A stretch of DNA of 64,000 nt from Ignavibacteria bacterium. Lineage in GTDB: Bacteria; Bacteroidota; Ignavibacteria; Tepidaquicellales; Tepidaquicellaceae. The notes beneath the pieces are model-generated. The model worked only from the letters and a program-made list of their open reading frames with translations, did no database searches and was not told the DNA's origin. Positions 1 through 8,269 of this stretch are shown here, one piece after another. Position 1 is the stretch's first letter. The number at the start of each line of letters is the position of its first letter. The stretch lies in the NCBI GenBank assembly GCA_028714695.1, contig JAQTLX010000003.1:1-64000 (forward strand), written 5' to 3'. Made by a program: the position numbers and the translations under genes.

Positions 1-1
1 C

Positions 2-124
2 GGCCCGATATATAAAGACATAATAAGTAGAACTTGCGGCGACAAACTGACCGCTAATAAAAGACTTGTCATAAATTTTTATGCTCTAATAAATCGGGAC
101 TTGCATTTTAACATAAAGGAATGA
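2..124 (+). CDS. Possible 3' end of a truncated CDS (window edge)
   Basis: Frame 2 is open from the left edge to a TGA at 122-124, giving about 40 residues ending in NRDLHFNIKE. The composition (aromatic, charged, few rare residues) is compatible with the C-terminus of a real protein, but I recognise no family and an open stretch this short can arise by chance. Confidence 0.25.
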   Translation, partial: GPIYKDIISRTCGDKLTANKRLVINFYALINRDLHFNIKE

Positions 125-179
125 CAAGGGGGACGGGAATGACAAAGAGTGTAACGAAATATTTTGAAATAAAAGAAAA

Positions 180-205
180 ACTCCGTTCTAATGAACGGAG
201 TTTTA
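180..205. terminator. Bidirectional intrinsic terminator
   Basis: A perfect 9-bp stem (ACTCCGTTC / GAACGGAGT) with a TAAT loop is flanked by T-rich tracts on both strands. On the minus strand it lies just downstream of the subtilisin-like protease stop, so it probably ends that transcript; it could also stop rightward transcription from the left edge. Confidence 0.7.
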
Positions 206-232
206 TTAAACACAATGATATATTTCAAACGG

Positions 233-1915
233 TTATTTCATATCCATCGCCATCTTAAATGCATTGTATGCATCTACTATGCCGCCTGTTTTCGATAACC
301 TGGCGAAATCGACTCTTCCGAGTTCGTTTGTTTTCACTTCAACGCCGTTATATTTGCGTGATGACTTTGTAAGAATATCTTTTATCTGTGCCGCCGTGAG
401 GTTCGGGAAATATCCCTTAATAATAGCCGCAACCCCTGCTGTTTCGGGCGACGCCATTGATGTGCCGCTCAAAGACATATAACCTCCGTTCGGTACAGTC
501 GAGTTTATTTCAATTCCCGGTGCAAAAACATCGACTACGTTTTCGGAAAAATTCGAGAACGAAGCCGCAAGGTCAAACTTTCTGTTTTTATTGAGAGGGT
601 CTTTTTCTTTGTTCCACTGTTTCATCCACGTGCTTGCTCCAACACAGACCAAATTCGAGAAATATTTAATTTCGCCGTTTTCTACGTAAAACTTCATCGG
701 GTAGTTCACTGTTTTTTCAATGTCAGTCCCTTCGTTTCCCGCAGCAACTACAAATAACACTCCTTTTGATTCGGCATATTGGATTGCTTCTTTTACGTAA
801 TCCGCATTGCCCGCGAAATATTTTCCTGCCGAAAGATTAATTATACTTGCTCCGTTATCGGCCGCATATCTGATTCCGTTCGCGATGTCTTTATCCCTTT
901 CATCGCCGTCAGCCGGTACAACCCTTATGTACATTAATTTTACAAAAGGAGCCTGACCGATTCCTTTTTTCGTCGAGCCTATAATTCCGGCTACGTGCGT
1001 GCCGTGTTTGCTTTCTTTGGGCGACGGGTCGTTATCGCCGTAGTTCTTTTCATCGAGTACATTTGGATTATCTCCGATTAATTTGGAGCCGTCGAAGTTC
1101 AGGTCATAAAGCGATTCGACTTTTCCCTTATATGAGTTTTCGTATTCGATTATTTCATCTGGACCTGCGCCTACAAGCATATAGGTTCCGAGAATTTTCT
1201 GTGCCGCTTCCTTCGATTTACCTGTAAGCGTTCCGGATATTTCCTGTAATTTTTTCGGGTCTGTCGTAACTTTGTTTTCTTTCAATACTGCAACCGCGTC
1301 TTTAAGATCTTTTGCAAGCATCTTTATATAATCATATGTTTCCGAATCTTCCTTTTTCTTCCTGTCGTATTCTTCTTTAACCTTTTTGTAATACGCATCC
1401 GTTTCAGGCACGCCTTCTTTTTGCAGACGCGCGTATTCGCGTGTGACTTCAAGCGTCAGATTTGTTGCCTTGCCGAGAAAATTCCATCCGTGAAAATCGT
1501 CAACGAAACCGTTGTTGTCGTCATCAACTCCCGCAACACCGTTTATTTCGGCTTCATTATTCCAAATATTGGCTTTTAAATCGGGATGGTCCATCTCGAA
1601 TCCGGAATCCATAATAGCAACAATGATTGGTTTCGGTTCAAGCCCGAGAGTTTTAATGTAATCGTACAGTTCAAGTGTTCTTGTGCCTTCATATCCGTCT
1701 TTTTCGGGTGATAACTGAGCCCAATCGGGAAGGTCCGTTCCGCCTATGTCCGTTCTTATTTTGTCGAACACGTTCATTGGAATTGTAACTTCCTTGCCGT
1801 CAAGGACTACCGTGTAATGATATCCGTAGTCATTGACGGAGTTCAGTGTTGTACCGAAACCGAAAGTGAATACAACAGCAAGAACTAAAATAGAAAGAAA
1901 ATGCAGTTTTTTCAT
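233..1915 (-). CDS. Secreted subtilisin-like (S8) serine protease
   Basis: A 560-residue exported peptidase of family S8. A hydrophobic signal peptide occupies about residues 1-21. The catalytic triad is visible: Asp103 in IMDSGFEMDHPDL, His304 in SKHGTHVAGIIG and Ser486 in LSGTSMASPETAG, with the oxyanion-hole Asn394 in VVAAGNEGT. About 200 residues separate Asp103 from His304, far more than in classical subtilisins; the insert is rich in Lys/Glu and looks helical. The fold-conserved C-terminal part follows Ser486 normally. No T9SS or other sorting domain is seen, so the protein is probably periplasmic or released. It is alone in its transcription unit, with a terminator directly downstream. 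The substrate cannot be told from sequence. Confidence 0.93.
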   Translation of the reverse strand: MKKLHFLSILVLAVVFTFGFGTTLNSVNDYGYHYTVVLDGKEVTIPMNVFDKIRTDIGGTDLPDWAQLSPEKDGYEGTRTLELYDYIKTLGLEPKPIIVAIMDSGFEMDHPDLKANIWNNEAEINGVAGVDDDNNGFVDDFHGWNFLGKATNLTLEVTREYARLQKEGVPETDAYYKKVKEEYDRKKKEDSETYDYIKMLAKDLKDAVAVLKENKVTTDPKKLQEISGTLTGKSKEAAQKILGTYMLVGAGPDEIIEYENSYKGKVESLYDLNFDGSKLIGDNPNVLDEKNYGDNDPSPKESKHGTHVAGIIGSTKKGIGQAPFVKLMYIRVVPADGDERDKDIANGIRYAADNGASIINLSAGKYFAGNADYVKEAIQYAESKGVLFVVAAGNEGTDIEKTVNYPMKFYVENGEIKYFSNLVCVGASTWMKQWNKEKDPLNKNRKFDLAASFSNFSENVVDVFAPGIEINSTVPNGGYMSLSGTSMASPETAGVAAIIKGYFPNLTAAQIKDILTKSSRKYNGVEVKTNELGRVDFARLSKTGGIVDAYNAFKMAMDMK

Positions 1916-2029
1916 AGTATTGTTTAAAGTTATAAGTATTATAAATATATAGTGTATTTCGGACTAAAAAGTTTCAGTTTAAAGCATTTATTTTTTTGAA
2001 AAAACAAACTTTCGTAAATCAAAAATTAA

Positions 2030-2174
2030 ATATAAAAAATCAAAAACACATATAAAAAAGAAAAAAGTTTCTGCAAATCGGTATTTATTGGTTTTCACAA
2101 AGAAAATCTTTTCGTTTAAAAATCAAATTGATTGAACTTTTCCTATTTTATTTTTGATATTTGATTTTTTATAT
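2030..2174. repeat. 15-bp inverted repeat in an AT-rich intergenic region
   Basis: The 1916-2207 gap between two minus-strand genes is very AT-rich. It holds a perfect 15-bp inverted repeat (ATATAAAAAATCAAA at 2030-2044, its complement at 2160-2174) with a 115-bp spacer. In such AT-rich DNA it may be chance. No promoter or RNA gene is evident. Confidence 0.35.
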
Positions 2175-2207
2175 GTCTTCCAAACGCCTGATACAAAGAC
2201 AAACAAT

Positions 2208-2606
2208 TTATTTGTTGTGCTGCGCCAATTCCATCAGTATGCCGTTCGTTGATTTCGGATGCAGAAAGGCGATTAACATTCCTTCGGCGCCGATTCTGGG
2301 CTGTTGGTCAATAAGTTGAATACCGTTCGATTTAAGTTCGTCGAGTTTCGCCGCTACGTCCGGTACCTGAAACGAGCAGTGATGTATTCCTTCGCCTCTT
2401 TTTTCAACGAATTTTCCGATGGGCGATTCCGGTGATGTTGCTTCGAGCAGTTCTATATCGAAATTTTCAAGTTTGATTTTTCTTACGTTTACTTTCTGTT
2501 CCGCGACGTATTCCTGTTCTCCGGCCTTAACGCCGAATATTTTTTCGAATACGGGTACCGAGTTTTCGAGTGATTTTACCGCGATTCCTAAATGTTCAAG
2601 TTTCAT
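2208..2606 (-). CDS. mce: Methylmalonyl-CoA epimerase (VOC family)
   Basis: A 132-residue glyoxalase/bleomycin-resistance (VOC) fold protein that would interconvert (R)- and (S)-methylmalonyl-CoA in propionate metabolism. It begins MKLEHLGIAVKSLE, the family's usual first strand with a metal-binding His, and contains GEGIHHCSFQVPDV and a late Glu in NGILMELAQ, matching the metal-ligand pattern of the family. The start at 2606 is preferred over an upstream ATG at 2651 because family members begin at this strand. There is no mutase or carboxylase gene nearby, so the gene is solitary here. Confidence 0.9.
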   Translation of the reverse strand: MKLEHLGIAVKSLENSVPVFEKIFGVKAGEQEYVAEQKVNVRKIKLENFDIELLEATSPESPIGKFVEKRGEGIHHCSFQVPDVAAKLDELKSNGIQLIDQQPRIGAEGMLIAFLHPKSTNGILMELAQHNK

Positions 2607-2997
2607 GATTTGGTATTTAAGTTTGTTTCCAAAAATAGCAATTATTTCCAAGCCTTAAAATTCAAATTTTTATAGATTTGTGTATTCCCGAAATAATGTA
2701 TCTCAAACTCTCACTTAATGTAGAATTAGACGGGAGAATTTTTAATTTTAAACTGAACTTTTGCATTCTAAAATTTTCATTTTTAATTTATCCGCGCATA
2801 AATAAACAAAAACGCGGAATCATTCATTTTTTGGCAGGGTTTTTCAATTGAATGTTATTAAAATTATTGTTCTTTTTGCAATAACTTAGTCATATTATTG
2901 ATGATTACTTTACAATTTTTAAAACATTCGTTTACAAATTGTTCTTATCTTCCAAACCCGCATATTTATTTTGAAAATATAAAATTACACTTCCATT
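2607..2997. other. Intergenic, no recognised feature
   Basis: About 390 bases between the divergent epimerase and phosphate-transport genes. The stretch is AT-rich and must contain both promoters, but I see no convincing promoter box, hairpin or RNA gene. Confidence 0.5.
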
Positions 2998-3618
2998 ATG
3001 TTTAAAGCCTTTATGCCAAAACAGCCGAAATTTTTTGAGATGCTTGCCGTTCTTACGGAGGAAGCGCACAAAGCGGCGAAAATACTTATGACTCTTTCGG
3101 GAAATCTCGATAACCTCGATGAACTTGCATCGGAAATTCATGTCATAGAAAATAAATGCGATGAGATTACTCACGGTATAGCAAACGAACTCAATGAAAC
3201 TTTCGTGACGCCTATAGACAGGGAGGATATATTCGCCATAACAAACGCGCTTGATGACGTTGTCGACGGCATAGACAGAATAGCGTCGAAACTTAAACTT
3301 TATAAAATTAAAACACCGCCTCATTTCGGACCGCAACTAGCCACGATACTTTTGAGACAGACCGAACTTCTGAACGAAATTGTAAGAAGCATGACGGGCG
3401 ATTTTAAGAAAACACTTGAGAAACTTGTAATCATCCGGAATCTTGAAACGGAAGGCGATGCAATATTCAGAGATTCAATCACATACCTCTTCGAAAACGA
3501 AAAAGACGCGATAGAAGTAATTAAAAGAAAAGAAATTCTTGAAAATTTTGAAAAGGCAGTGGATAAGTGCCAGACGGCAACCATTGCAATAGAAGGGGCG
3601 TTGATTAAAAATTTATGA
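2998..3618 (+). CDS. DUF47/PhoU-like Pit accessory protein
   Basis: A 206-residue, all-helical, charged protein of the DUF47 (TIGR00153) family, distantly related to PhoU. It starts MFKAFMPKQPKFFEMLAVLT and carries the family's EIHVIENKCDEITHGIANEL and DREDIFAITNALDDVVDGID segments. Members are almost always encoded next to a PiT-type phosphate transporter and are thought to modulate it. Here the stop codon overlaps the ATG of the transporter (ATGA), which fits translational coupling and a cytoplasmic partner role. Confidence 0.92.
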   Translation: MFKAFMPKQPKFFEMLAVLTEEAHKAAKILMTLSGNLDNLDELASEIHVIENKCDEITHGIANELNETFVTPIDREDIFAITNALDDVVDGIDRIASKLKLYKIKTPPHFGPQLATILLRQTELLNEIVRSMTGDFKKTLEKLVIIRNLETEGDAIFRDSITYLFENEKDAIEVIKRKEILENFEKAVDKCQTATIAIEGALIKNL

Positions 3619-4607
3619 ACATGCTTGAACTTGTATTGATAGTTGTTTTTATCGCACTCATCTTTGATTTTCTTAACGGATTTCACGATTCCGCGAATTC
3701 AATCGCAACCATCGTTTCCACACAGGTTTTAACTCCCCAGAAAGCGGTACTCTTTGCCGCTTTTTTCAATTTTGTTGCGGCATTCACCTTTGATGTTGCC
3801 GTCGCGAAAACAATCGGCAGCGGCCTTGTAAAGATAACTGAAATTGATATTTACGTACTTACCGCCGGACTTCTCGGCGCGATTTTCTGGAATATATTTA
3901 CGTGGTATTTCGGAATTCCCGTAAGTTCGTCTCATGCACTCATCGGCGGATACGGCGGAGCCGCGGTGATGAAACTCGGCTGGAGCGTACTTATACTTCC
4001 TGCCTGGATTAAAGTTATTGTATTTATTTTTGTAGCGCCTCTTCTCGGACTGCTGCTCGGAACAATTAATATGTTTGTCACAACCTGGATTGTAAGAAAC
4101 AAGAAACCGCGGAAGGTGGATAAGGCTTTCAGAAAACTGCAATTGGTCTCCGCGGGATTTTACAGTTTCGGACACGGAACAAATGACGCGCAAAAAACAA
4201 TGGGTATTATAGCAGGCGTTTTGTTCTCGGCAAAATATATAGATTCGTTTTACATACCCTTTTATGTGGTTATTCTCTGTCACGCGGCAATAGCCCTCGG
4301 AACAATGTACGGCGGCTGGCGTATAGTGAAAACTATGGGTATGAAGATTACAAAGTTAAAACCCATCGGCGGATTCTGCGCCGAACTTGCAGGCGCAACC
4401 ACTCTTCTGGGAACGGCATTACTGGGAATCCCGGTAAGCACTACGCAGACAATTACGGGGGCAATCGTAGGCGTAGGCACTACGCAAAGACTTTCCGCGG
4501 TACGGTGGGGCGTCGCGGGAAAAATCGTATGGGCATGGGTTTTGACAATTCCTCTTTCAATGATTTCGGGCGGGTGTATTTACTGGGTCATTTCCCGATT
4601 TCTCTGA
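3615..4607 (+). CDS. pit: PiT-family inorganic phosphate transporter
   Basis: A 330-residue polytopic inner-membrane protein of the PiT (Pho-4) family, a low-affinity phosphate symporter. Both family signatures are present: FLNGFHDSANSIATIV near the N-terminus and FGHGTNDAQKTMGII past the middle, in the inverted-repeat arrangement typical of the fold. A basic cytoplasmic loop (VRNKKPRKVDKAFRKL) separates the halves. The start ATG overlaps the stop of the DUF47 gene by 4 bases. Coupling ion (H+ or Na+) cannot be read from the sequence. Confidence 0.94.
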   Translation: MNMLELVLIVVFIALIFDFLNGFHDSANSIATIVSTQVLTPQKAVLFAAFFNFVAAFTFDVAVAKTIGSGLVKITEIDIYVLTAGLLGAIFWNIFTWYFGIPVSSSHALIGGYGGAAVMKLGWSVLILPAWIKVIVFIFVAPLLGLLLGTINMFVTTWIVRNKKPRKVDKAFRKLQLVSAGFYSFGHGTNDAQKTMGIIAGVLFSAKYIDSFYIPFYVVILCHAAIALGTMYGGWRIVKTMGMKITKLKPIGGFCAELAGATTLLGTALLGIPVSTTQTITGAIVGVGTTQRLSAVRWGVAGKIVWAWVLTIPLSMISGGCIYWVISRFL

Positions 4608-4629
4608 TTAAGTAGATTAATTAATATTT

Positions 4630-5466
4630 ATGATTAGCAGAAATGTTCTTATAACCGGAGCAAACTCCGGCGTAGGAAAAGCTCTTGCGGTGAAAATTGC
4701 CGCCAAGAAAGCTAAACTGATTATGCTTTGCCGCAACGAAGAAAAGGCTGAAGCGGCGAGGAAAGAAATAATTCAAAAAACGGGGAACGAAGATGTACAT
4801 ATTATTATTGCCGACCTTTCTTCACTGAACTCCGTCCGCACAGCCGCAGAAAATATTCAGAAAAGTTTTCCCGAAATGTATCTTATTATTAATAATGCGG
4901 GTCTCTCCGTACAGGAAAGGAAATTATCCGCCGACGGATACGAAATGACATTTGCAGCGAATTATCTCGGACCTTTTCTATTGACGAATCTCCTGCTTGA
5001 CCTGCTGAAAAATACAGCGCCTTCAAGAATTATCAACATAGCGTCTGAAGCACACGAGAAAATAGAATTCGATGACCTTATGTCGGAAAAAAACTATAAC
5101 GGATTCAAGGCTTACAAACATTCGAAGATGGCAAACATCATGTTTTCGTATGAACTTGCGAGAAGACTCGAAGGAACGGGCGTTACGGTCAACTGCGTTC
5201 ACCCGGGAGTCGTGCAGACCGCTATCTACAAACATATTAAAGGACCGGGAAAAATTTTAATAGACCTTATGTGGCCGTTCTTTATAACACCTGAAAAATC
5301 CGCCGACAGAATTATGCCGCTTACAATTCCGTCGAAAAATAAGACCGTAACAGGAAAATATTTCGTTAAAGGAAAAGAAGCGGAATCAAAAGAGGGCTCT
5401 TATAGTATTGCAGACTGTAAAAAACTGTGGTACATTAGCGAGAAACTTACTGGTTTAAACACATAA
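4630..5466 (+). CDS. Short-chain dehydrogenase/reductase
   Basis: A 278-residue classical SDR of the retinol-dehydrogenase/WW-oxidoreductase-like type. The Rossmann cofactor motif is ITGANSGVGKA near the N-terminus, followed by IINNAG and the catalytic YKHSK (Tyr-x-x-x-Lys). The residue after strand 2 is Arg in MLCRNEEKA, which suggests NADP(H). The substrate is unknown. It lies 22 bases after the phosphate transporter, on the same strand, and may be co-transcribed with it. Confidence 0.9.
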   Translation: MISRNVLITGANSGVGKALAVKIAAKKAKLIMLCRNEEKAEAARKEIIQKTGNEDVHIIIADLSSLNSVRTAAENIQKSFPEMYLIINNAGLSVQERKLSADGYEMTFAANYLGPFLLTNLLLDLLKNTAPSRIINIASEAHEKIEFDDLMSEKNYNGFKAYKHSKMANIMFSYELARRLEGTGVTVNCVHPGVVQTAIYKHIKGPGKILIDLMWPFFITPEKSADRIMPLTIPSKNKTVTGKYFVKGKEAESKEGSYSIADCKKLWYISEKLTGLNT

Positions 5467-5494
5467 TTTTTCAATAATTCTTTATAACAAAACC

Positions 5495-5917
5495 ATGAAT
5501 TACTTAAAAATCTTTTTACTGATTCTTGCAGTTGTTTTGGCAGGATGTTCATCGCAAAAACCCCTGACTCAGCCGCAGTCAACAATGAACCTCAATGACA
5601 TCTGGGCGCTTGTAAAAATTCAGGATAAAGAACTTACCACGGAACAGAAAAAACCGCAGCCGATGATTGAACTGCATCTTAAAGACGGCAAGTTTCTCGG
5701 CAATACCGGCTGCAACGAAATGAGCGGGAAACTCGAATACAGCGATACATTCATTAAGTTTTCGGATATTTCGCAGACAAAGATGTTCTGCGCAGAATCC
5801 GTTGAAACAGAGTTTTTAACAGCCCTTAAATCCGTTGATTCATGGAAAATAGAAAAACTTACGCTGTATCTTAAAAAGGGAAATGATGTTGTTCTCACTT
5901 TCAAAAAAGTAGATTAA
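5495..5917 (+). CDS. META-domain lipoprotein
   Basis: A 140-residue lipoprotein with a lipobox (LAVVLAGC, Cys at about 18). The mature part is a META domain as in HslJ: TGCNEMSGKLEYSDTFIKF followed by TKMFCAESVETEF and a final strand with LYLKKGNDVVLTFKK. Such domains sit in the periplasm or on the outer membrane and are linked to envelope stress or heat-shock responses, but their biochemical role is unknown. It lies 28 bases downstream of the SDR gene. Confidence 0.88.
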   Translation: MNYLKIFLLILAVVLAGCSSQKPLTQPQSTMNLNDIWALVKIQDKELTTEQKKPQPMIELHLKDGKFLGNTGCNEMSGKLEYSDTFIKFSDISQTKMFCAESVETEFLTALKSVDSWKIEKLTLYLKKGNDVVLTFKKVD

Positions 5918-5954
5918 ACATTATTTTATTTCTTTTATAAATCAACGAAATTAA

Positions 5955-6299
5955 ATGGACATAACAGGAAAAATACACGAAATCTTCCCGATTCAGACAA
6001 TAAAGAGCAGTTTTACGAAAAGAGAATTTATTCTGCTGGACGACACAAACGACCAGTTTCCCCAATACATTAAATTCGAACTGATTCAGGATAAGTGCTC
6101 TATCATCGATAACTATAAACCCGGTGATACTATTAAGGTCTATTTTAACCTTAAAGGAAGAGAATGGATTAATCCCAAAGGAGAAAAAGTATATTTCAAT
6201 TCTCTGGGCGCATGGAAAATTGAATCGGCAGGCTCAGGCTCGCAGCCCGAAACAGCGCCTCCTGATTTTATGCCGGGCGATGATGATATGCCGTTCTAA
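5955..6299 (+). CDS. DUF3127 domain protein
   Basis: A 114-residue soluble protein of the DUF3127 family, common in Bacteroidota. It begins MDITGKIHEIFPIQTIKSSF and carries the conserved KREFILLDD and QYIKFELIQDKC strands; the C-terminal tail is acidic and disordered (PDFMPGDDDMPF), resembling tails of single-stranded-DNA-binding proteins. The fold is probably an OB-like barrel, which hints at nucleic-acid binding, but this is inference. It is the last gene of the rightward group and is followed by an intrinsic terminator. Confidence 0.85.
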   Translation: MDITGKIHEIFPIQTIKSSFTKREFILLDDTNDQFPQYIKFELIQDKCSIIDNYKPGDTIKVYFNLKGREWINPKGEKVYFNSLGAWKIESAGSGSQPETAPPDFMPGDDDMPF

Positions 6300-6300
6300 T

Positions 6301-6334
6301 CAATTAGTAATTAGTAATTAATAATTAGTAATTG
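6301..6334. repeat. Heptanucleotide repeat, AATTAGT orientation
   Basis: Imperfect head-to-tail copies of AATTAGT bounded by CAATT and AATTG. It is the inverted counterpart of the AATTACT array at 6490-6529, from which it is separated by about 155 bases containing a terminator. Confidence 0.8.
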
Positions 6335-6381
6335 AAAACGGTATGGTTTAACCATCGGAAATTTTGATTTTAAAAAAGGAC

Positions 6382-6410
6382 AGACCCGTAAAGGGTCTTT
6401 TCTTTTTTTG
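6382..6410 (+). terminator. Intrinsic terminator after the DUF3127 gene
   Basis: A short GC-containing hairpin (AGACCC, loop GTAAA, GGGTCT) is followed immediately by TTTCTTTTTTTG. Its position 83 bases after the DUF3127 stop makes it the likely end of the rightward transcript. Confidence 0.75.
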
Positions 6411-6489
6411 TCCGGGGATATTAAAATTTTTGTAGAGTAATCTAAAAGAATATATGAATCATATTTCTTGTTTTCTAATTTCTAAAAGT

Positions 6490-6529
6490 AATTACTAATT
6501 ACTAATTACTAATTACTAATTACTAATTG
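6490..6529. repeat. Heptanucleotide tandem repeat (AATTACT) that supplies a stop codon
   Basis: About five perfect copies of AATTACT ending in AATTG. The array overlaps the 3' end of the minus-strand metallo-hydrolase gene: its last three codons (Ile-Ser-Asn) and stop TAG lie in the repeat. Related sequence is found inverted at 6301-6334 and again at 59647-59680. Confidence 0.85.
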
Positions 6530-7499
6530 TCCAGTAAATCTGTTCTCCCTCTTTGAGAGTCTTCACGAACGGTTTCAAATCGTTGTAGCCTGATGTAGTG
6601 TCGTTTAAAATATTCATCATTGCGTCGAGCGGTTTGTTTGCATCCGACATATATTTAGCCGAACCGTAGTGAACAGGTATCATATATTTTGCCCTGATGT
6701 CTTTGAAGAGTTCTAATGCTTCCAAAGATGTAGTATGAAACCAGAAACCCATGGAATCACAGTTCCGGCAGGGACCTACAGGTATTAATGCTACGTCTAT
6801 ACTAAATCGTTTTCCTATTTCTTTAAACGCTTTGTTGTCGTATCCCGTATCGCCTGCAAAATAAACCACTGCGTCTTTATATTCGAGAACATATCCCGTA
6901 GCGCCCTGCTCAAGCCAGGAATAAACATCGAATCCGTACCGCCCGCCCATGTGTTTTGCATATACGGGAGTAACTTTCATGCCGTCGATATTAATCGTCT
7001 TTCCTATGTAATCTTTTAACTGCGCGTCGCGATTTTCAAGCCTAATCATGTCGATATCGAATCCGGGCATATAGTTTTCAACACCTTCCGGAAATACAAG
7101 TTTTGCTTTGGGAAATTTTTCCGACAATTGACTTATTGCCGTAAAGTTCAAATGGTCCATGTGAGAATGCGAAACAAATATATAGTCGAGTCTTTTCAGA
7201 CTGTCAACGTTAAGCCCGAGTTCCTTTCTTCTCAGTATCACACCGCCGAAACGTTTGCTGAAAAACGGGTCGAATATAAGAACTTTGTCGTACATCTGCA
7301 CAAGCGAGGTCGAGTGTCCGCCCCAGAGAACGGATATTTTGACGCTGTCTCTGAGCGGGTTATCGAGTTTGGATACTTTAAGCGGTTCGGAAAAAATACT
7401 ATCGCCTGCATTCCGCATTAATATATTAACATATCCGCACCCTCCTATAAACATGGCGAGCATAAGATAAGGCAGTATTTTCATCGGCATTTTTTTCAT
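6516..7499 (-). CDS. Metallo-beta-lactamase-fold hydrolase, lipoprotein
   Basis: A 327-residue lipoprotein (lipobox MFIGGC) with a metallo-hydrolase domain of the UlaG/NAPE-PLD-like group. The metal-binding motif is FVSHSHMDHLNF (HxHxDH), with further ligand motifs AGDTGYD and IPVHYGS. NAPE-PLD relatives hydrolyse phospholipid derivatives and others act on lactones; the substrate here is unknown. The lipid anchor places it in the periplasm or outer membrane. The ATG overlaps the stop of the upstream barrel-like gene (ATGA), so both are probably translated together. The last three codons come from the AATTACT repeat array, so the original C-terminus may have been altered. Confidence 0.85.
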   Translation of the reverse strand: MKKMPMKILPYLMLAMFIGGCGYVNILMRNAGDSIFSEPLKVSKLDNPLRDSVKISVLWGGHSTSLVQMYDKVLIFDPFFSKRFGGVILRRKELGLNVDSLKRLDYIFVSHSHMDHLNFTAISQLSEKFPKAKLVFPEGVENYMPGFDIDMIRLENRDAQLKDYIGKTINIDGMKVTPVYAKHMGGRYGFDVYSWLEQGATGYVLEYKDAVVYFAGDTGYDNKAFKEIGKRFSIDVALIPVGPCRNCDSMGFWFHTTSLEALELFKDIRAKYMIPVHYGSAKYMSDANKPLDAMMNILNDTTSGYNDLKPFVKTLKEGEQIYWTISN

Positions 7500-8089
7500 C
7501 AGAAATATTTCAAATAGAATGAGAAGGAATACAAATTGTTTTTATTGAAATTCTTCGTAAATTGAACTCCTGCAATTCCGCCGAAGAAATAAACTCCCGC
7601 CTCTACACCCGGATATCCACTGTCGCCTGTGATTGAGTTTTTTCTGAAAGTATATTTTCCTCCGAGAGACATTGAAATATTCTCTCCCATTTCCTGAACG
7701 GGAATAATTACTCTTGCACCTGTATTCAGTCCGAAATTATCGAATCCCGAATATTTAAAACCCGAAGTTGCAATTTCAGGCTGAATGAACAATTCCGCGG
7801 AACCAGTTACGCGTCTTACGGGATTAATCATAAAGAATTGCACAGGGCTAACGAATTTATTCGTTTTAAAAGAAAAGTTAACGGGCGTAATCTGCCAGCG
7901 CAGGGAAAACTGTAAGCGTGCATTGTTGTCGTTTGCATCGCTCACAAATGCGGGCGAAGGTATTGCCTGAAGCAGAAACCATGTAGCGTATTTTGTGAAA
8001 GTCTTTTCCGAAAGGTCTCTTTCCTGCGCATAAGAACCGGACGACAGGAGAACAAGCGAAAGGAAAAATATTATTATTGTATTTTTAAT
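7499..8089 (-). CDS. Putative outer-membrane beta-barrel protein with non-AUG start
   Basis: No family recognised. The open frame extends upstream of the GTG at 7945 to a stop at about 8126 and encodes a convincing signal peptide: KNTIIIFFLSLVLLSSGSYAQ, cleaved before ERD. There is no ATG, GTG or TTG ahead of it. The codon where Met is expected, before Lys-Asn-Thr, is ATT at 8087-8089. The mature part alternates polar and aromatic residues and ends in Phe (SFSFYLKYF), as outer-membrane barrels do; the size, about 170 residues, suits an 8-stranded barrel. It is coupled by an ATGA overlap to the metallo-hydrolase lipoprotein gene downstream. GTG at 7945 is the conservative start but would remove the export signal. 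Confidence 0.65.
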   Translation of the reverse strand: MKNTIIIFFLSLVLLSSGSYAQERDLSEKTFTKYATWFLLQAIPSPAFVSDANDNNARLQFSLRWQITPVNFSFKTNKFVSPVQFFMINPVRRVTGSAELFIQPEIATSGFKYSGFDNFGLNTGARVIIPVQEMGENISMSLGGKYTFRKNSITGDSGYPGVEAGVYFFGGIAGVQFTKNFNKNNLYSFSFYLKYF

Positions 8090-8269
8090 AAAACAAATTT
8101 TTGTTTTTGAAAACGTATTTATTCTTTATGGATTAATTTTAATTAATAAAAATATTTTACTTAATGAAATTTGTTTTAAGAAGCACACAACAATATATTT
8201 TTCCTTTCTTGAAACTGCTTCTATTTATCTATATAAATAAAACAACAAGTAAATATTTAAAAAGTTCTT

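Noticed and set aside
3729-4283. 184-codon minus-strand ORF
   Set aside because: It is an antisense shadow of the PiT transporter gene, with no motif of its own.
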